From Phycisphaerae bacterium (lineage in GTDB: Bacteria > Planctomycetota > Phycisphaerae > Sedimentisphaerales > Anaerobacaceae), in NCBI GenBank assembly GCA_030667885.1, contig DAOUVA010000227.1, forward strand, positions 1 through 7,090: 7,090 nt of DNA, read 5' to 3'. Shown here one piece after another: positions 1-6,223 of this stretch. Both the position numbers and the translations under genes were made by a program. The first letter of the stretch is position 1. The number at the start of each line of letters is the position of its first letter. The notes under the pieces are model-generated. The model had not been told where the DNA came from. It saw only the letters and a program-made list of their open reading frames with translations, and did no database searches.

Positions 1-1020
1 ATTCAGGTTTGTTGCCAATCCTGCCAGCTCATCAGAACCACTTATGGACGTACGTACTGAAAAGTCTTCCTTTTCGATCACTTCGTCGATACTTTTGCTG
101 ATATTCGCCAATCGCGCAAGTATGGTCTTTTTCATTATCCGGTATATGACAAAGATTATAATGGCGCCTGCAACCAATATCGAAAGAGATGCGAATCTTG
201 TTACCGCCCTGCCCTTTGCCATAATAGTGGCGGGAACATCAACTGTTATCAATATTGCAGGCTCACCGGCTACATCAGACTCGAGCCCGTAAATTCGCAG
301 AAGGTCCTTATCATATTGTTCTAACACGTATGGTTGGTCTTTTGAAATCTGCCCGAGAATGTGTTTACTTTTTTCTTTATCGCTAACGTCCTTAATGGAC
401 TCAACTCTAAATATGATTGATAAATCCCTGGAAAAATTCTCAATCATGTTCTTGTCTAAGAAACGGCCCATGATCAAAGTTCCACGGATTGGCCCTCGCC
501 CCTCGCTGGTAAGAATTGGCTTTGAACTAATTAACATCGGCCCCCGTCCTGTCAGATACAATCCTTCAATAAAGCTTTCAGTAGAATCATGCTTTAACAG
601 GATGTGATCTTTACCCAAAGACCGCTTGGGGAATTCTTTTATCTCTACATACGTTTCATTTTGCAGGTCGTAGATCTTTCCCCATACGACTTCTCCCTCT
701 AAATTATAAATATATAGAAGGTTCAAATTGATTGATTTAAATGTAGATTCAAGGAGATTGGATTCTTTGTAATCGCTGTTCTTATCCTCGACGAATTGAT
801 AAGTATCATTCCATACCGACCAGTCCGCGCATAAATCACCAAGAGAATTTGTTTGGTTCTGAATAGCATATATACAGCGTTCAATGTTTTTTTGGGCTTC
901 TGTTTGCTGAAGAGAATTAAAACTCGGCAAAATAATCAACCGCTCAATCCCGCACTGTACAACTGAATAAAGAGCGATAACACAAAGCAAAATCAGTATA
1001 ATCTTTTTTCTAATGGACAT
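1..1020 (-). CDS. CHASE4-HAMP membrane sensor protein, N-terminal part (runs off left edge)
   Basis: Reading the minus strand from ATG at 1020 gives 340 codons with no stop up to base 1, so this is a partial gene. Residues about 7-27 form a hydrophobic first membrane segment after MSIRKK. The next ~230 residues match CHASE4, an extracytoplasmic ligand-sensing domain: DWSVWNDTYQF at 66-76, and GPIRGTLIMGRFL near 176-188. A second membrane segment lies at about 277-293 (ILVAGAIIIFVIY). Residues ~294-340 are a HAMP linker ending SGSDELAGLATNLN, the usual DE-x-G-LA-x-x-x-N pattern. The output domain (histidine kinase, GGDEF/EAL or other) is outside the window, so signalling type and ligand are unknown. 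The start is supported by the membrane anchor directly following it; the Shine-Dalgarno (GTGAGG, about 10 nt upstream) is modest. The gene is transcribed in the same direction as the peroxidase operon but separated from it by 470 nt, so it is probably an independent unit. Confidence 0.88.
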   Translation of the reverse strand, partial: MSIRKKIILILLCVIALYSVVQCGIERLIILPSFNSLQQTEAQKNIERCIYAIQNQTNSLGDLCADWSVWNDTYQFVEDKNSDYKESNLLESTFKSINLNLLYIYNLEGEVVWGKIYDLQNETYVEIKEFPKRSLGKDHILLKHDSTESFIEGLYLTGRGPMLISSKPILTSEGRGPIRGTLIMGRFLDKNMIENFSRDLSIIFRVESIKDVSDKEKSKHILGQISKDQPYVLEQYDKDLLRIYGLESDVAGEPAILITVDVPATIMAKGRAVTRFASLSILVAGAIIIFVIYRIMKKTILARLANISKSIDEVIEKEDFSVRTSISGSDELAGLATNLN

Positions 1021-1490
1021 TACTAATAAACCTCACACCAAACATGAACAATTCAACCTCATCGACTCATAGTCATAAGCCTCGCTCAACTGGCTCTCTT
1101 TTGGATGCTCATCACCACCATATCCATATCGGCTAAAATTCTATGTGAATAAACTGTGTTTTTCACCTCTCTATGACATTATTTGGCGAACCGGCTTTCT
1201 TGCATTTTGGGTAGTCTAAATGGGCGGATAATAAAATAATGGACATCACAATCGGCCGATAATGTATGGCAGAAACTGCCAAAAAATCTGGAAAGTTAAA
1301 GAAAATGCTGATAAAGATATCGTGCAGGTAAAATAAGATTCTTCTCTGTTATCTCATCAGGCCAAAAATGAGCTGATCAAATAACAAAAAAGGCTGTTGT
1401 GCCCGGTAAAACTTACCAATGGAACCTTCGATATAAGGCTTTGACTCGGAAGATATAGGCCCGTGGGAACCGGTTCGACCAGAGAGAGGC
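1021..1490. other. Non-coding intergenic region between peroxidase operon and CHASE4 sensor gene
   Basis: This 470-nt stretch holds no convincing gene on either strand. It must contain the end of the peroxidase operon transcript and the promoter of the sensor gene, both on the minus strand. I see two perfect 10-bp palindromes (ATCGGCCGAT at 1251-1260 and GAACCGGTTC at 1467-1476), a small GGTAA/TTACC hairpin at 1405-1417, and the larger imperfect hairpin listed separately. No clear -35/-10 pair or strong intrinsic terminator was found. On the minus strand a weak GGC/GCC stem followed by TTTTTT (about 1403 down to 1386) is the closest thing to a terminator. Confidence 0.6.
1348..1385. repeat. 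Imperfect inverted repeat (hairpin)
   Basis: GTTATCTCATCAG at 1348-1360 pairs with CTGATCAAATAAC at 1373-1385 in 11 of 13 positions, with a 12-nt loop. It lies about 105 nt beyond the stop codon of the last peroxidase-operon gene. It could be a 3' mRNA stabiliser, a weak terminator or a regulator site for the sensor gene. No T-run directly follows the stem on either strand, so an intrinsic terminator is not well supported. Confidence 0.4.
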
Positions 1491-2138
1491 TCAGTGCTTG
1501 CCGTAGTTCATCTTTGTTCCGCTGCGCTGGGCCATTATATATGCTTCCATAGCCCGCATACGCCGGTCATCTGGCTCCAGACGCTCACCACGCACGGGGT
1601 TGTCAATACACCAGTTGATCATGTCGCGCAACAAGAGGACCCGGCCCAACTGAGTCTGGAATTTGGGATATGTTTCCGGGTGGGTATTGGCGCCGTGAGG
1701 ATGACACATGTCGCACGATACCGAAACAGTGCTCTTCAATAAATCAGCGCTGTGAAAGATTCGTGAGCCTTCCAGGACGAACTTTTCAGTCTCCCGAGTC
1801 CACGTGAGAAGGTCGCGTTCTGTAGGCTGGCCATAGGTATTTCCCTCGGCTTGGCCCCCCGTTAGCAAAGAGGAGTTGTCGGCAGGAGGTTTAAGCTCGT
1901 GTCGTTGCTTTTCTTCGGTTGTCCAGTCTCGATCCGGGTGATCCCGCGTCCACTGGTCCATCAGCGCATCGGCGAGGGCCTGTCCGGTGGTGTCTTTGGC
2001 GACTTGAACTTTGCCTTCTCCGTCACATGTTGTGAGTTGGTTCTCCTGCCTGCACGCAGCAATCATTATGATTACTGAAAGGCAGGCTGCGGACAGCAGG
2101 ATGAATTTGAAATTAGCAAAAGTAGATGTATTTTGCAT
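1491..2138 (-). CDS. Monoheme c-type cytochrome lipoprotein, possibly TsdA/SoxA-related
   Basis: This 215-residue protein is probably an electron carrier tethered outside the cytoplasmic membrane. It begins with a hydrophobic segment (residues ~12-28) ending in a lipobox-like I-A-A-C, so Cys29 is likely lipidated. One heme c motif, CDMCH, sits at 142-146; the ~110 residues before it are polar and unrecognised. The region after the heme (MINWCIDNP at 173-181, then G-x-x-L, an M-rich helix and AYI at 199-201) resembles the part of thiosulfate dehydrogenase TsdA and related cytochromes that carries an axial cysteine ligand. Cys177, or the adjacent Lys209-Met210 near the C-terminus, are therefore candidate distal ligands; this is inference from remembered family patterns. 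The ATG at 2138 has AAGGAG 6 nt upstream and begins 19 nt after the metallophosphoesterase stop, so it is the third operon gene. It could supply electrons to the peroxidase encoded first. Thiosulfate as substrate is not shown. Confidence 0.82.
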   Translation of the reverse strand: MQNTSTFANFKFILLSAACLSVIIMIAACRQENQLTTCDGEGKVQVAKDTTGQALADALMDQWTRDHPDRDWTTEEKQRHELKPPADNSSLLTGGQAEGNTYGQPTERDLLTWTRETEKFVLEGSRIFHSADLLKSTVSVSCDMCHPHGANTHPETYPKFQTQLGRVLLLRDMINWCIDNPVRGERLEPDDRRMRAMEAYIMAQRSGTKMNYGKH

Positions 2139-2157
2139 GGCAATCTCCTTGAAGGTA

Positions 2158-3285
2158 CTAATAGCTGGGGCGGTTTGGTTTTAGCGGGATACTCTGGGTG
2201 CCCCAACTTGCCGTATAATCTCTGGCAACCGTGATTGGCTTGCGGTTCCAGAGGCTGTAAATCTTATCGACCAGCCCATCCGGATGCACATGAACTTGGC
2301 CGTCGCCGCATCCATCGTTTGTATTGAAGGGGTCCGGACGGTTCATTTCGACAGTCAATTCAGGCATCCCTTCAGGGGCATAGGGCCACGGCCAGGCAGT
2401 TGAGAGCAGACCATGGAAATGAATATTGCCGATCCGATTTGTCAGGATCTGATGAGTGTGACCATGAATGACGACAACCCGCTCAAACCGTTTCAGGATG
2501 GCCTGCACTTCTTCGGCATCGTCGGTCCAGAAATTCCACTTTTTATACAGTTTATAGAGGGGCGAGTGTGAGAAGACAATAATTGGCGCGTCATTCGAAT
2601 AGCCGGCCAAATCATCCTTTAGCCACTCCCGCTGTTGCCTGCCAACCGAGAACGGACTCTGCATCCCGTTGTCCAGACCGGCCACGGTCATCATTCGCTC
2701 CATTGGTGTCAATCCGCGTTTTGTCCAGAAGTCACGCTCGACGACACTATTGAGGGTAACAAAATGAATACCCTTGTGGTTCCATGAGTAAGTCGGCCTG
2801 CCGAAAAGCTCCTGCCACTTCTGCCCAAGGTCAAGATACCAGTCATGTTCCCCAACCATCATTCTCAAAGGCGCCTTTACATCCTTCAAAATCTGGGCAC
2901 CGAGTTCAAGCTCTTTGGGCTGACCAAGCTGGGCCAGGTCGCCGCCGTAAAAAACAAAATCGGGTTGAGGTTCCAGGTTATTGACGTCCTCAACGGCGCG
3001 TAAGAGCGCTCGGACAAAGCGGTCGTTGATTTTCTTTTCGTAAAGGTGCGAATCGGAGATATAGGCAAAACGAAAAGATTCGCTGCTGTTTGATGAGGCC
3101 GCTGCCTGCGCTACGCTGACCGGGCAGAACGAATGACCGGGTAGCAGGCCGGATGCTGCCGCCGCTCCCATCGCTGCCGCCGAGACCTTCAAAAAAGAAC
3201 GGCGGTCCAGATTCTTAAGGCCGCTAAAGAATTCCTGGCGATCCTGCATATATTTTGTTTCTATACTCTTTATCCTGGGCTTCAT
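2158..3285 (-). CDS. Tat-exported calcineurin-like metallophosphoesterase
   Basis: This is a 375-residue predicted metal-dependent phosphoesterase acting outside the cytoplasm. A twin-arginine signal (DRRSFLK, residues 27-33, then an Ala-rich hydrophobic stretch to about 62) implies export in folded form. The catalytic motifs appear in family order: D78-S-H80, GGD116LAQLG, GEHD at 145-148, FSH240 and H-GHTH (G275-H278). They supply the expected two-metal ligands D78, H80, D116, H240, H276 and H278. The usual GNHD motif reads GEHD, so the bridging/phosphate-binding Asn is replaced by Glu146; this may mark a subfamily or altered chemistry. Residues 279-375 hold extra sequence rich in Trp and Pro with no domain I recognise. 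The substrate (nucleotide, phosphodiester, phospholipid or other) cannot be told. ATG 3285 is preferred because AAGGAG lies about 6 nt upstream; an internal Met13 would also keep the Tat motif. It starts 43 nt after the peroxidase gene and ends 19 nt before the cytochrome gene, consistent with one transcript. Confidence 0.9.
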   Translation of the reverse strand: MKPRIKSIETKYMQDRQEFFSGLKNLDRRSFLKVSAAAMGAAAASGLLPGHSFCPVSVAQAAASSNSSESFRFAYISDSHLYEKKINDRFVRALLRAVEDVNNLEPQPDFVFYGGDLAQLGQPKELELGAQILKDVKAPLRMMVGEHDWYLDLGQKWQELFGRPTYSWNHKGIHFVTLNSVVERDFWTKRGLTPMERMMTVAGLDNGMQSPFSVGRQQREWLKDDLAGYSNDAPIIVFSHSPLYKLYKKWNFWTDDAEEVQAILKRFERVVVIHGHTHQILTNRIGNIHFHGLLSTAWPWPYAPEGMPELTVEMNRPDPFNTNDGCGDGQVHVHPDGLVDKIYSLWNRKPITVARDYTASWGTQSIPLKPNRPSY

Positions 3286-3328
3286 GAGTAACTCCTTCTT
3301 ACTTCACGGTCGTTAACTCTTTATTAAC

Positions 3329-4648
3329 CTATTTCTCGAAGGCAATCTTTATACGGAAAGCCATGTCATCATCTTTCAGAGGACGTTTTTTCTCGGCCTG
3401 TGCTTTCTGGCGTTCAAGCTGCCGCTGGTTCTCCCCGGCGAACCGGTCGTCGGTAAGACTAAATAGAAACGCGACGATATTATTTATCTCATCTTCGGTC
3501 AGTGCCAGCGGTTCCATACCACCATCAAGAAACAGATTGGCTTCACCGCCCTTGTTGTAGTGGTCCATTACGTCCCAAAGCGTTTCCACCGTTCCATCGT
3601 GCATATAGGGCGGCGTAATTCCGATATTCAAAATAAGCGGTGTCCGAAATGCTCCGATATCCGAGCGATTTTTCGTGACTAAGAACCGGCCCAGCTCACT
3701 CATGTCCGTAGCCAGTGCCAGCTCTTCGAGCTTCTGCTCTGAAGTGTCTTCCTCCAGGGCCTTCAAGCCTTGCTTTGCAAGAGAATCGAAATCCTGGTGC
3801 CGAGCGGAAACACCGACATTATGAAAACGATTGTCGGTCCCCAAAGGATTCGACGGATTCATGGGATGGCAGGTAACACAGCGTCCCTTTTCATTAAATA
3901 GTTTCCATCCCTGATGTGCTTCTGATGAAATCGCATTTTTATCGCCATTAAGAAAACGCCTGAACGGTGAGTCCACAAAAATCAGTGTTCGCTCGAAGGC
4001 GGCAATTGCCCTGCCGATATCATCAAAGTTCACTTGACGTCTGTAGGCTTTTTGGAAAGCAGCTTGATATTCGGCATCATCTTTGATGGCATCCACTGCG
4101 GCTTGTCCGTCAGGCATACCCATTTCGATGGGATTGGTAATAGGCAACTTCGCCTGGTGCTCCAGAGTCGGTGAACGGCCGTCAAGAAAGACCGTCTGCA
4201 ATAAAGCAACGTTCAGCGTTGTCGGTGCATTACGATGGCCGAACTGTTCCTTGATCCCTTCCGAGACTGTGAGCTGATCAGTGAATCCACGGGTTACGTC
4301 ATGACAGGTGGCACACGAGACTGTACCGTCGGCTGATAATCGTTTATCAAAGTAGAGTTTGCGGCCTAATGATACTCGCTCAGGCGTAAGAGCATTGTCC
4401 TGCGGGATGAAAGCCTCCCAAATAACCGAATCGAAACCGTCTGGAGTCTTGCTGACATCCACAGACCGCTGGAGTCGATCCAACAGCCTTTTCTGATACT
4501 CCATTTCTGCCGCTCCATGGTCCCCTTTCGGCACTTGGGCGCAGACCGCTGCCTCTGTGTTCCACAAGGAGAGCAAAACCACTACGAACAGTGCGATAAG
4601 GGAGACTTTAAGCGGGCAACTACTTGAAAAAATCTTTTTGGTATGCAT
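3329..4648 (-). CDS. Diheme cytochrome-c peroxidase / MauG-family protein
   Basis: This 439-residue protein probably reduces hydrogen peroxide with electrons from a small cytochrome, or oxidises another substrate as MauG relatives do, in the periplasm. A Sec signal peptide (KK near the start, hydrophobic 15-29, possible cleavage after V-C-A at 35-37) is followed by two heme c motifs, CATCH at 112-116 and CVTCH at 257-261. Family landmarks are in order: LGRKLYFDKRLS before heme 1, RNAPTTLN (139-146), FLDGRSPTLEHQA and NPIEMGM (to 178), AFERTL and DSPFRRFLNGD (217-236), FHNVGV, GAFRTP and PPYMHDGTVETLWDV. The C-terminal ~35 residues are strongly charged. Length fits the diheme family. ATG 4648 is chosen over a TTG at 4708 because AGAGGA lies 8 nt upstream and the signal peptide then starts normally. 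It is the first gene of the operon. True peroxidase versus MauG-like activity cannot be separated by eye. Confidence 0.92.
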   Translation of the reverse strand: MHTKKIFSSSCPLKVSLIALFVVVLLSLWNTEAAVCAQVPKGDHGAAEMEYQKRLLDRLQRSVDVSKTPDGFDSVIWEAFIPQDNALTPERVSLGRKLYFDKRLSADGTVSCATCHDVTRGFTDQLTVSEGIKEQFGHRNAPTTLNVALLQTVFLDGRSPTLEHQAKLPITNPIEMGMPDGQAAVDAIKDDAEYQAAFQKAYRRQVNFDDIGRAIAAFERTLIFVDSPFRRFLNGDKNAISSEAHQGWKLFNEKGRCVTCHPMNPSNPLGTDNRFHNVGVSARHQDFDSLAKQGLKALEEDTSEQKLEELALATDMSELGRFLVTKNRSDIGAFRTPLILNIGITPPYMHDGTVETLWDVMDHYNKGGEANLFLDGGMEPLALTEDEINNIVAFLFSLTDDRFAGENQRQLERQKAQAEKKRPLKDDDMAFRIKIAFEK

Positions 4649-4688
4649 TTTATATATCCTCTGTTCAACGAATACACAATAATGGTAA

Positions 4689-4717
4689 ATTTTTGCGCTC
4701 TCTAACAATTATGTCAA
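4689..4717 (-). promoter_or_regulatory. Candidate sigma70-type promoter of the peroxidase operon
   Basis: On the minus strand, a perfect TTGACA (4717-4712) is followed after 17 nt by AAAAAT (4694-4689), a 4-of-6 match to the -10 consensus. Transcription would begin near 4682 and leave a leader of about 35 nt before the ATG at 4648. Position and spacing are good; the -10 is weak and the region is AT-rich, so chance is possible. Confidence 0.4.
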
Positions 4718-4837
4718 CAAAAATAGTTAATAATAACAATAAATATTTTTTAGCCACACATCTAAACACTCATTGTATTCGAGAGGTATCTACGAGGATT
4801 GTTAGAATTCGTTTGCTTATCAGATAGAGATGAAGAG

Positions 4838-4860
4838 CTTCGAAACCCGGTTTTTCGAAG
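4838..4860. repeat. Perfect 8-bp inverted repeat with 7-nt loop
   Basis: CTTCGAAA at 4838-4845 is the exact reverse complement of TTTCGAAG at 4853-4860, with CCCGGTT between. If a two-T bulge is allowed, the stem grows to 10 bp (AACC/GGTT). No T-run follows on either strand, so an operator or RNA structure is likelier than a terminator. It lies about 190 nt upstream of the peroxidase start and 360 nt upstream of the pilin-like start. Confidence 0.5.
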
Positions 4861-4951
4861 ATTCGGGCAACCACCTATTTCCTTCTCAAAGCCCACGATG
4901 AGCTATTAACAGAAAAATGGAAATCTTATCTACGAGACACAAAGTTTTCAC

Positions 4952-4980
4952 TTGACACTATGCAGCTCGTTTATTAACCT
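4952..4980 (+). promoter_or_regulatory. Weak candidate plus-strand promoter for the pilin-like gene
   Basis: A perfect TTGACA at 4952-4957 is followed 17 nt later by TAACCT (4975-4980), only 3 of 6 to the -10 consensus; other AT-rich hexamers nearby could serve instead. It would give a leader of roughly 230 nt that includes the nested inverted repeat at 5070-5099. Confidence 0.22.
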
Positions 4981-5069
4981 GAATTAGCTGAAAGTTATGT
5001 GAAATCGGCTTGGTGAAAGAAAAATATATTAAATCCTGTAATTATATTTATATCAGATTAGCCGTTTTT

Positions 5070-5099
5070 GCGTCAAGGGGAATTCCTTGTATTAGACGC
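5070..5099. repeat. Nested inverted repeat in the leader of the pilin-like gene
   Basis: An outer stem GCGTC (5070-5074) / GACGC (5095-5099) encloses an inner stem AAGG (5075-5078) / CCTT (5085-5088) around GGAATT, with GTATTA bulged on the 3' side. The two stems stack directly on the 5' side. It sits 120 nt before the pilin-like start codon. No T-run follows, so this could be an operator or leader RNA element; function unknown. Confidence 0.35.
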
Positions 5100-5218
5100 G
5101 TTGTTTTGATAAGATTGTGTAGGAATTCGCGGCTTCAGTGATTTTCGAACCGTGAAAAGCTTTTTTAGAAAACAATGAACCGTTAGCTTAATCTAAGGTG
5201 AAAAGGAGCAGGTGGAAT

Positions 5219-6037
5219 ATGGACGAGATAAAAGTTTTTAGACCTTTCGAAGTTAAGATTATCAGCCGAAGGACCGCAGGGGAAACAAGAGGTTTTACAT
5301 TAATCGAACTTCTGGTAGTTATCGCTATCATAGCTGTTTTGATGGCGATATTGATGCCGGCGTTGAACCGCGCCCGTTTACAGGGTAAACGGGCTGCCTG
5401 CATGGGCAATCTAAAGCAACTTACCTTAGCTTGGATTATGTACTCCGATGAGAACGATGATAAAATACCCTTAGCAAATCCCAATGCGGATGGCTGGGTG
5501 GAGTGGGTGAGCAATCAAGACGCACCTGAACAACAAAAACTCGCAGGCATCAAGGGAGGAACCCTTTATGAATACTGCCCCAATGTGAAGGCCTACTGTT
5601 GTCCCACCGGGATACGAGGTGAGGTGGTCACCTATGCGATTATGGACGCGATGAACGGTTATTCTGGTCATCCCTGGTCTGATGGGATGACCTTTACAAA
5701 AAGGAGTTCGATTAAACAGGGTCCGAAGCGTTTAGTTTTTATTGACGAGGGACGCCTAAGTCCCAACAGCTGGACAATTTGGTATACAGAGCCACGCTGG
5801 TGGGACCAAATCACCCGTCGCCATGGCCAGGGAACTACGATTTCCTTTGCAGACGGGCACAGTGAATACTACAAATGGAGCGATACCCGCACCTTTGAGG
5901 TTACAGAAGCGGAATACAACGAGTGGCAGGGTAGTCTGCGTCTCTCAGTGGACGTGTCCCGACAACCTGGTAACGAAGATTTACACAAAGTACAGAAAGG
6001 AGCTTGGGGCAAACTTGGGTATGAACCGAGCCAGTAA
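5219..6037 (+). CDS. Type IV pilin-like protein with prepilin signal and H-x9-DG domain
   Basis: This 272-residue protein belongs to the pseudopilin-like family (prepilin N-terminal methylation domain plus H-x9-DG C-terminal domain) common in Planctomycetota. A 25-residue basic leader ends in G25, followed by FTLIELLVVIAIIAVLMAIL: prepilin peptidase should cut before F26, and E30 is the conserved +5 glutamate. The hydrophobic helix (26-46) continues into a basic coil with the common C-x-x-N-L-K-Q pattern at 61-67 and M-Y-S-D-E-N-D-D (74-81). H202 and D212-G213 form an exact H-x9-DG motif within ISFADGH. The end, W-G-K-L-G-Y, recurs downstream (see the pseudogene entry). ATG 5219 is preferred to the in-frame GTG 5198 because AAGGAG lies 10 nt upstream of it; that AAGGAG would be inside the gene if GTG were used. 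It stands alone, without secretion or pilus assembly genes nearby. Its job (pilus, secretion pseudopilus or surface protein) is not known. Confidence 0.9.
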   Translation: MDEIKVFRPFEVKIISRRTAGETRGFTLIELLVVIAIIAVLMAILMPALNRARLQGKRAACMGNLKQLTLAWIMYSDENDDKIPLANPNADGWVEWVSNQDAPEQQKLAGIKGGTLYEYCPNVKAYCCPTGIRGEVVTYAIMDAMNGYSGHPWSDGMTFTKRSSIKQGPKRLVFIDEGRLSPNSWTIWYTEPRWWDQITRRHGQGTTISFADGHSEYYKWSDTRTFEVTEAEYNEWQGSLRLSVDVSRQPGNEDLHKVQKGAWGKLGYEPSQ

Positions 6038-6223
6038 CCACATTAATACTTTTATTTAGAGGAGGAACAAACAAGGTATAAGATGTTTTTTTAAAGTCTC
6101 ATAGGCCTGTGTGGGGAAAGCTGGGTTATGAATCTGCAAATTAATAGCTGTGTTTTATTCGGGGGGACAAGGCAGCTTATAGTGTGATTGTGATCGCATT
6201 TTATCTATGACAGCTTTGTATTG
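6038..6223. other. Convergent intergenic region
   Basis: This 186-nt gap lies between the 3' ends of the plus-strand pilin-like gene and the minus-strand MgtC gene, so it should hold terminators for both. I see no clear hairpin plus T-run: a T7 run at 6085-6091 has no stem before it on the plus strand. The main content is the pilin-tail remnant, followed by a GGGGGG run near 6161-6166. Confidence 0.5.
6082..6144 (+). pseudogene. Remnant of a second pilin-like gene (C-terminal tail only)
   Basis: Forty-four bases after the intact pilin-like gene, one plus-strand frame reads from a stop at 6079-6081 through DVFLK...RPVWGKLGYESAN to a TAA at 6142-6144. Its end matches the intact gene's tail (AWGKLGYEPSQ, stop): WGKLGYE is identical, and the codon differences in that stretch are nearly all at third positions. 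That pattern indicates a diverged paralog that was once under protein-level selection, not a recent local duplication. No body of the gene remains, so it is most likely a deletion scar. A strong GGAGG at 6061-6065 precedes it but no suitable start codon follows. Confidence 0.5.

Larger units (their letters stand above)
4649..5218. other. AT-rich divergent intergenic region
   Basis: These 570 nt separate the minus-strand peroxidase operon from the plus-strand pilin-like gene. I find no gene in them. They hold the candidate operon promoter, two structured inverted repeats, a possible plus-strand promoter, and a 10-nt direct repeat TATCTACGAG at 4787-4796 and 4927-4936. A GAACCGT heptamer occurs twice near 5148 and 5178. 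The length and number of repeats suggest regulatory content, but no known riboswitch or regulator site was recognised. Confidence 0.6.

Noticed and set aside
44..607. Two 82-codon plus-strand reading frames (44-292 and 359-607)
   Set aside because: Both lie antisense to the continuous CHASE4-HAMP frame and have no ribosome site or family features.
1266..1331. Small plus-strand frame of 21 codons starting MAETAKKSG
   Set aside because: No Shine-Dalgarno upstream and no homology I recognise; length is within chance.
4649..4708. N-terminal extension of the peroxidase from a TTG start
   Set aside because: It would put 20 unlikely residues in front of a normal Sec signal peptide and would cover the likely promoter; ATG 4648 has a good ribosome site.
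4787..4936. Two TATCTACGAG copies as a defined regulator box
   Set aside because: A shared 10-mer can occur by chance in an AT-rich 570-nt region (rough expectation well under one but not negligible), and no dyad symmetry supports it; kept only as an observation.
5198..5218. GTG start for the pilin-like gene
   Set aside because: The AAGGAG that serves ATG 5219 would fall inside the coding sequence, and nothing comparable precedes the GTG.
5188..5514. 108-codon minus-strand frame
   Set aside because: It is antisense to the N-terminal part of the pilin-like gene, where the hydrophobic helix codons leave the opposite strand open; no family resemblance.
6085..6091. T-run as an intrinsic terminator for the pilin-like gene
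   Set aside because: No stable stem lies directly upstream on the plus strand.
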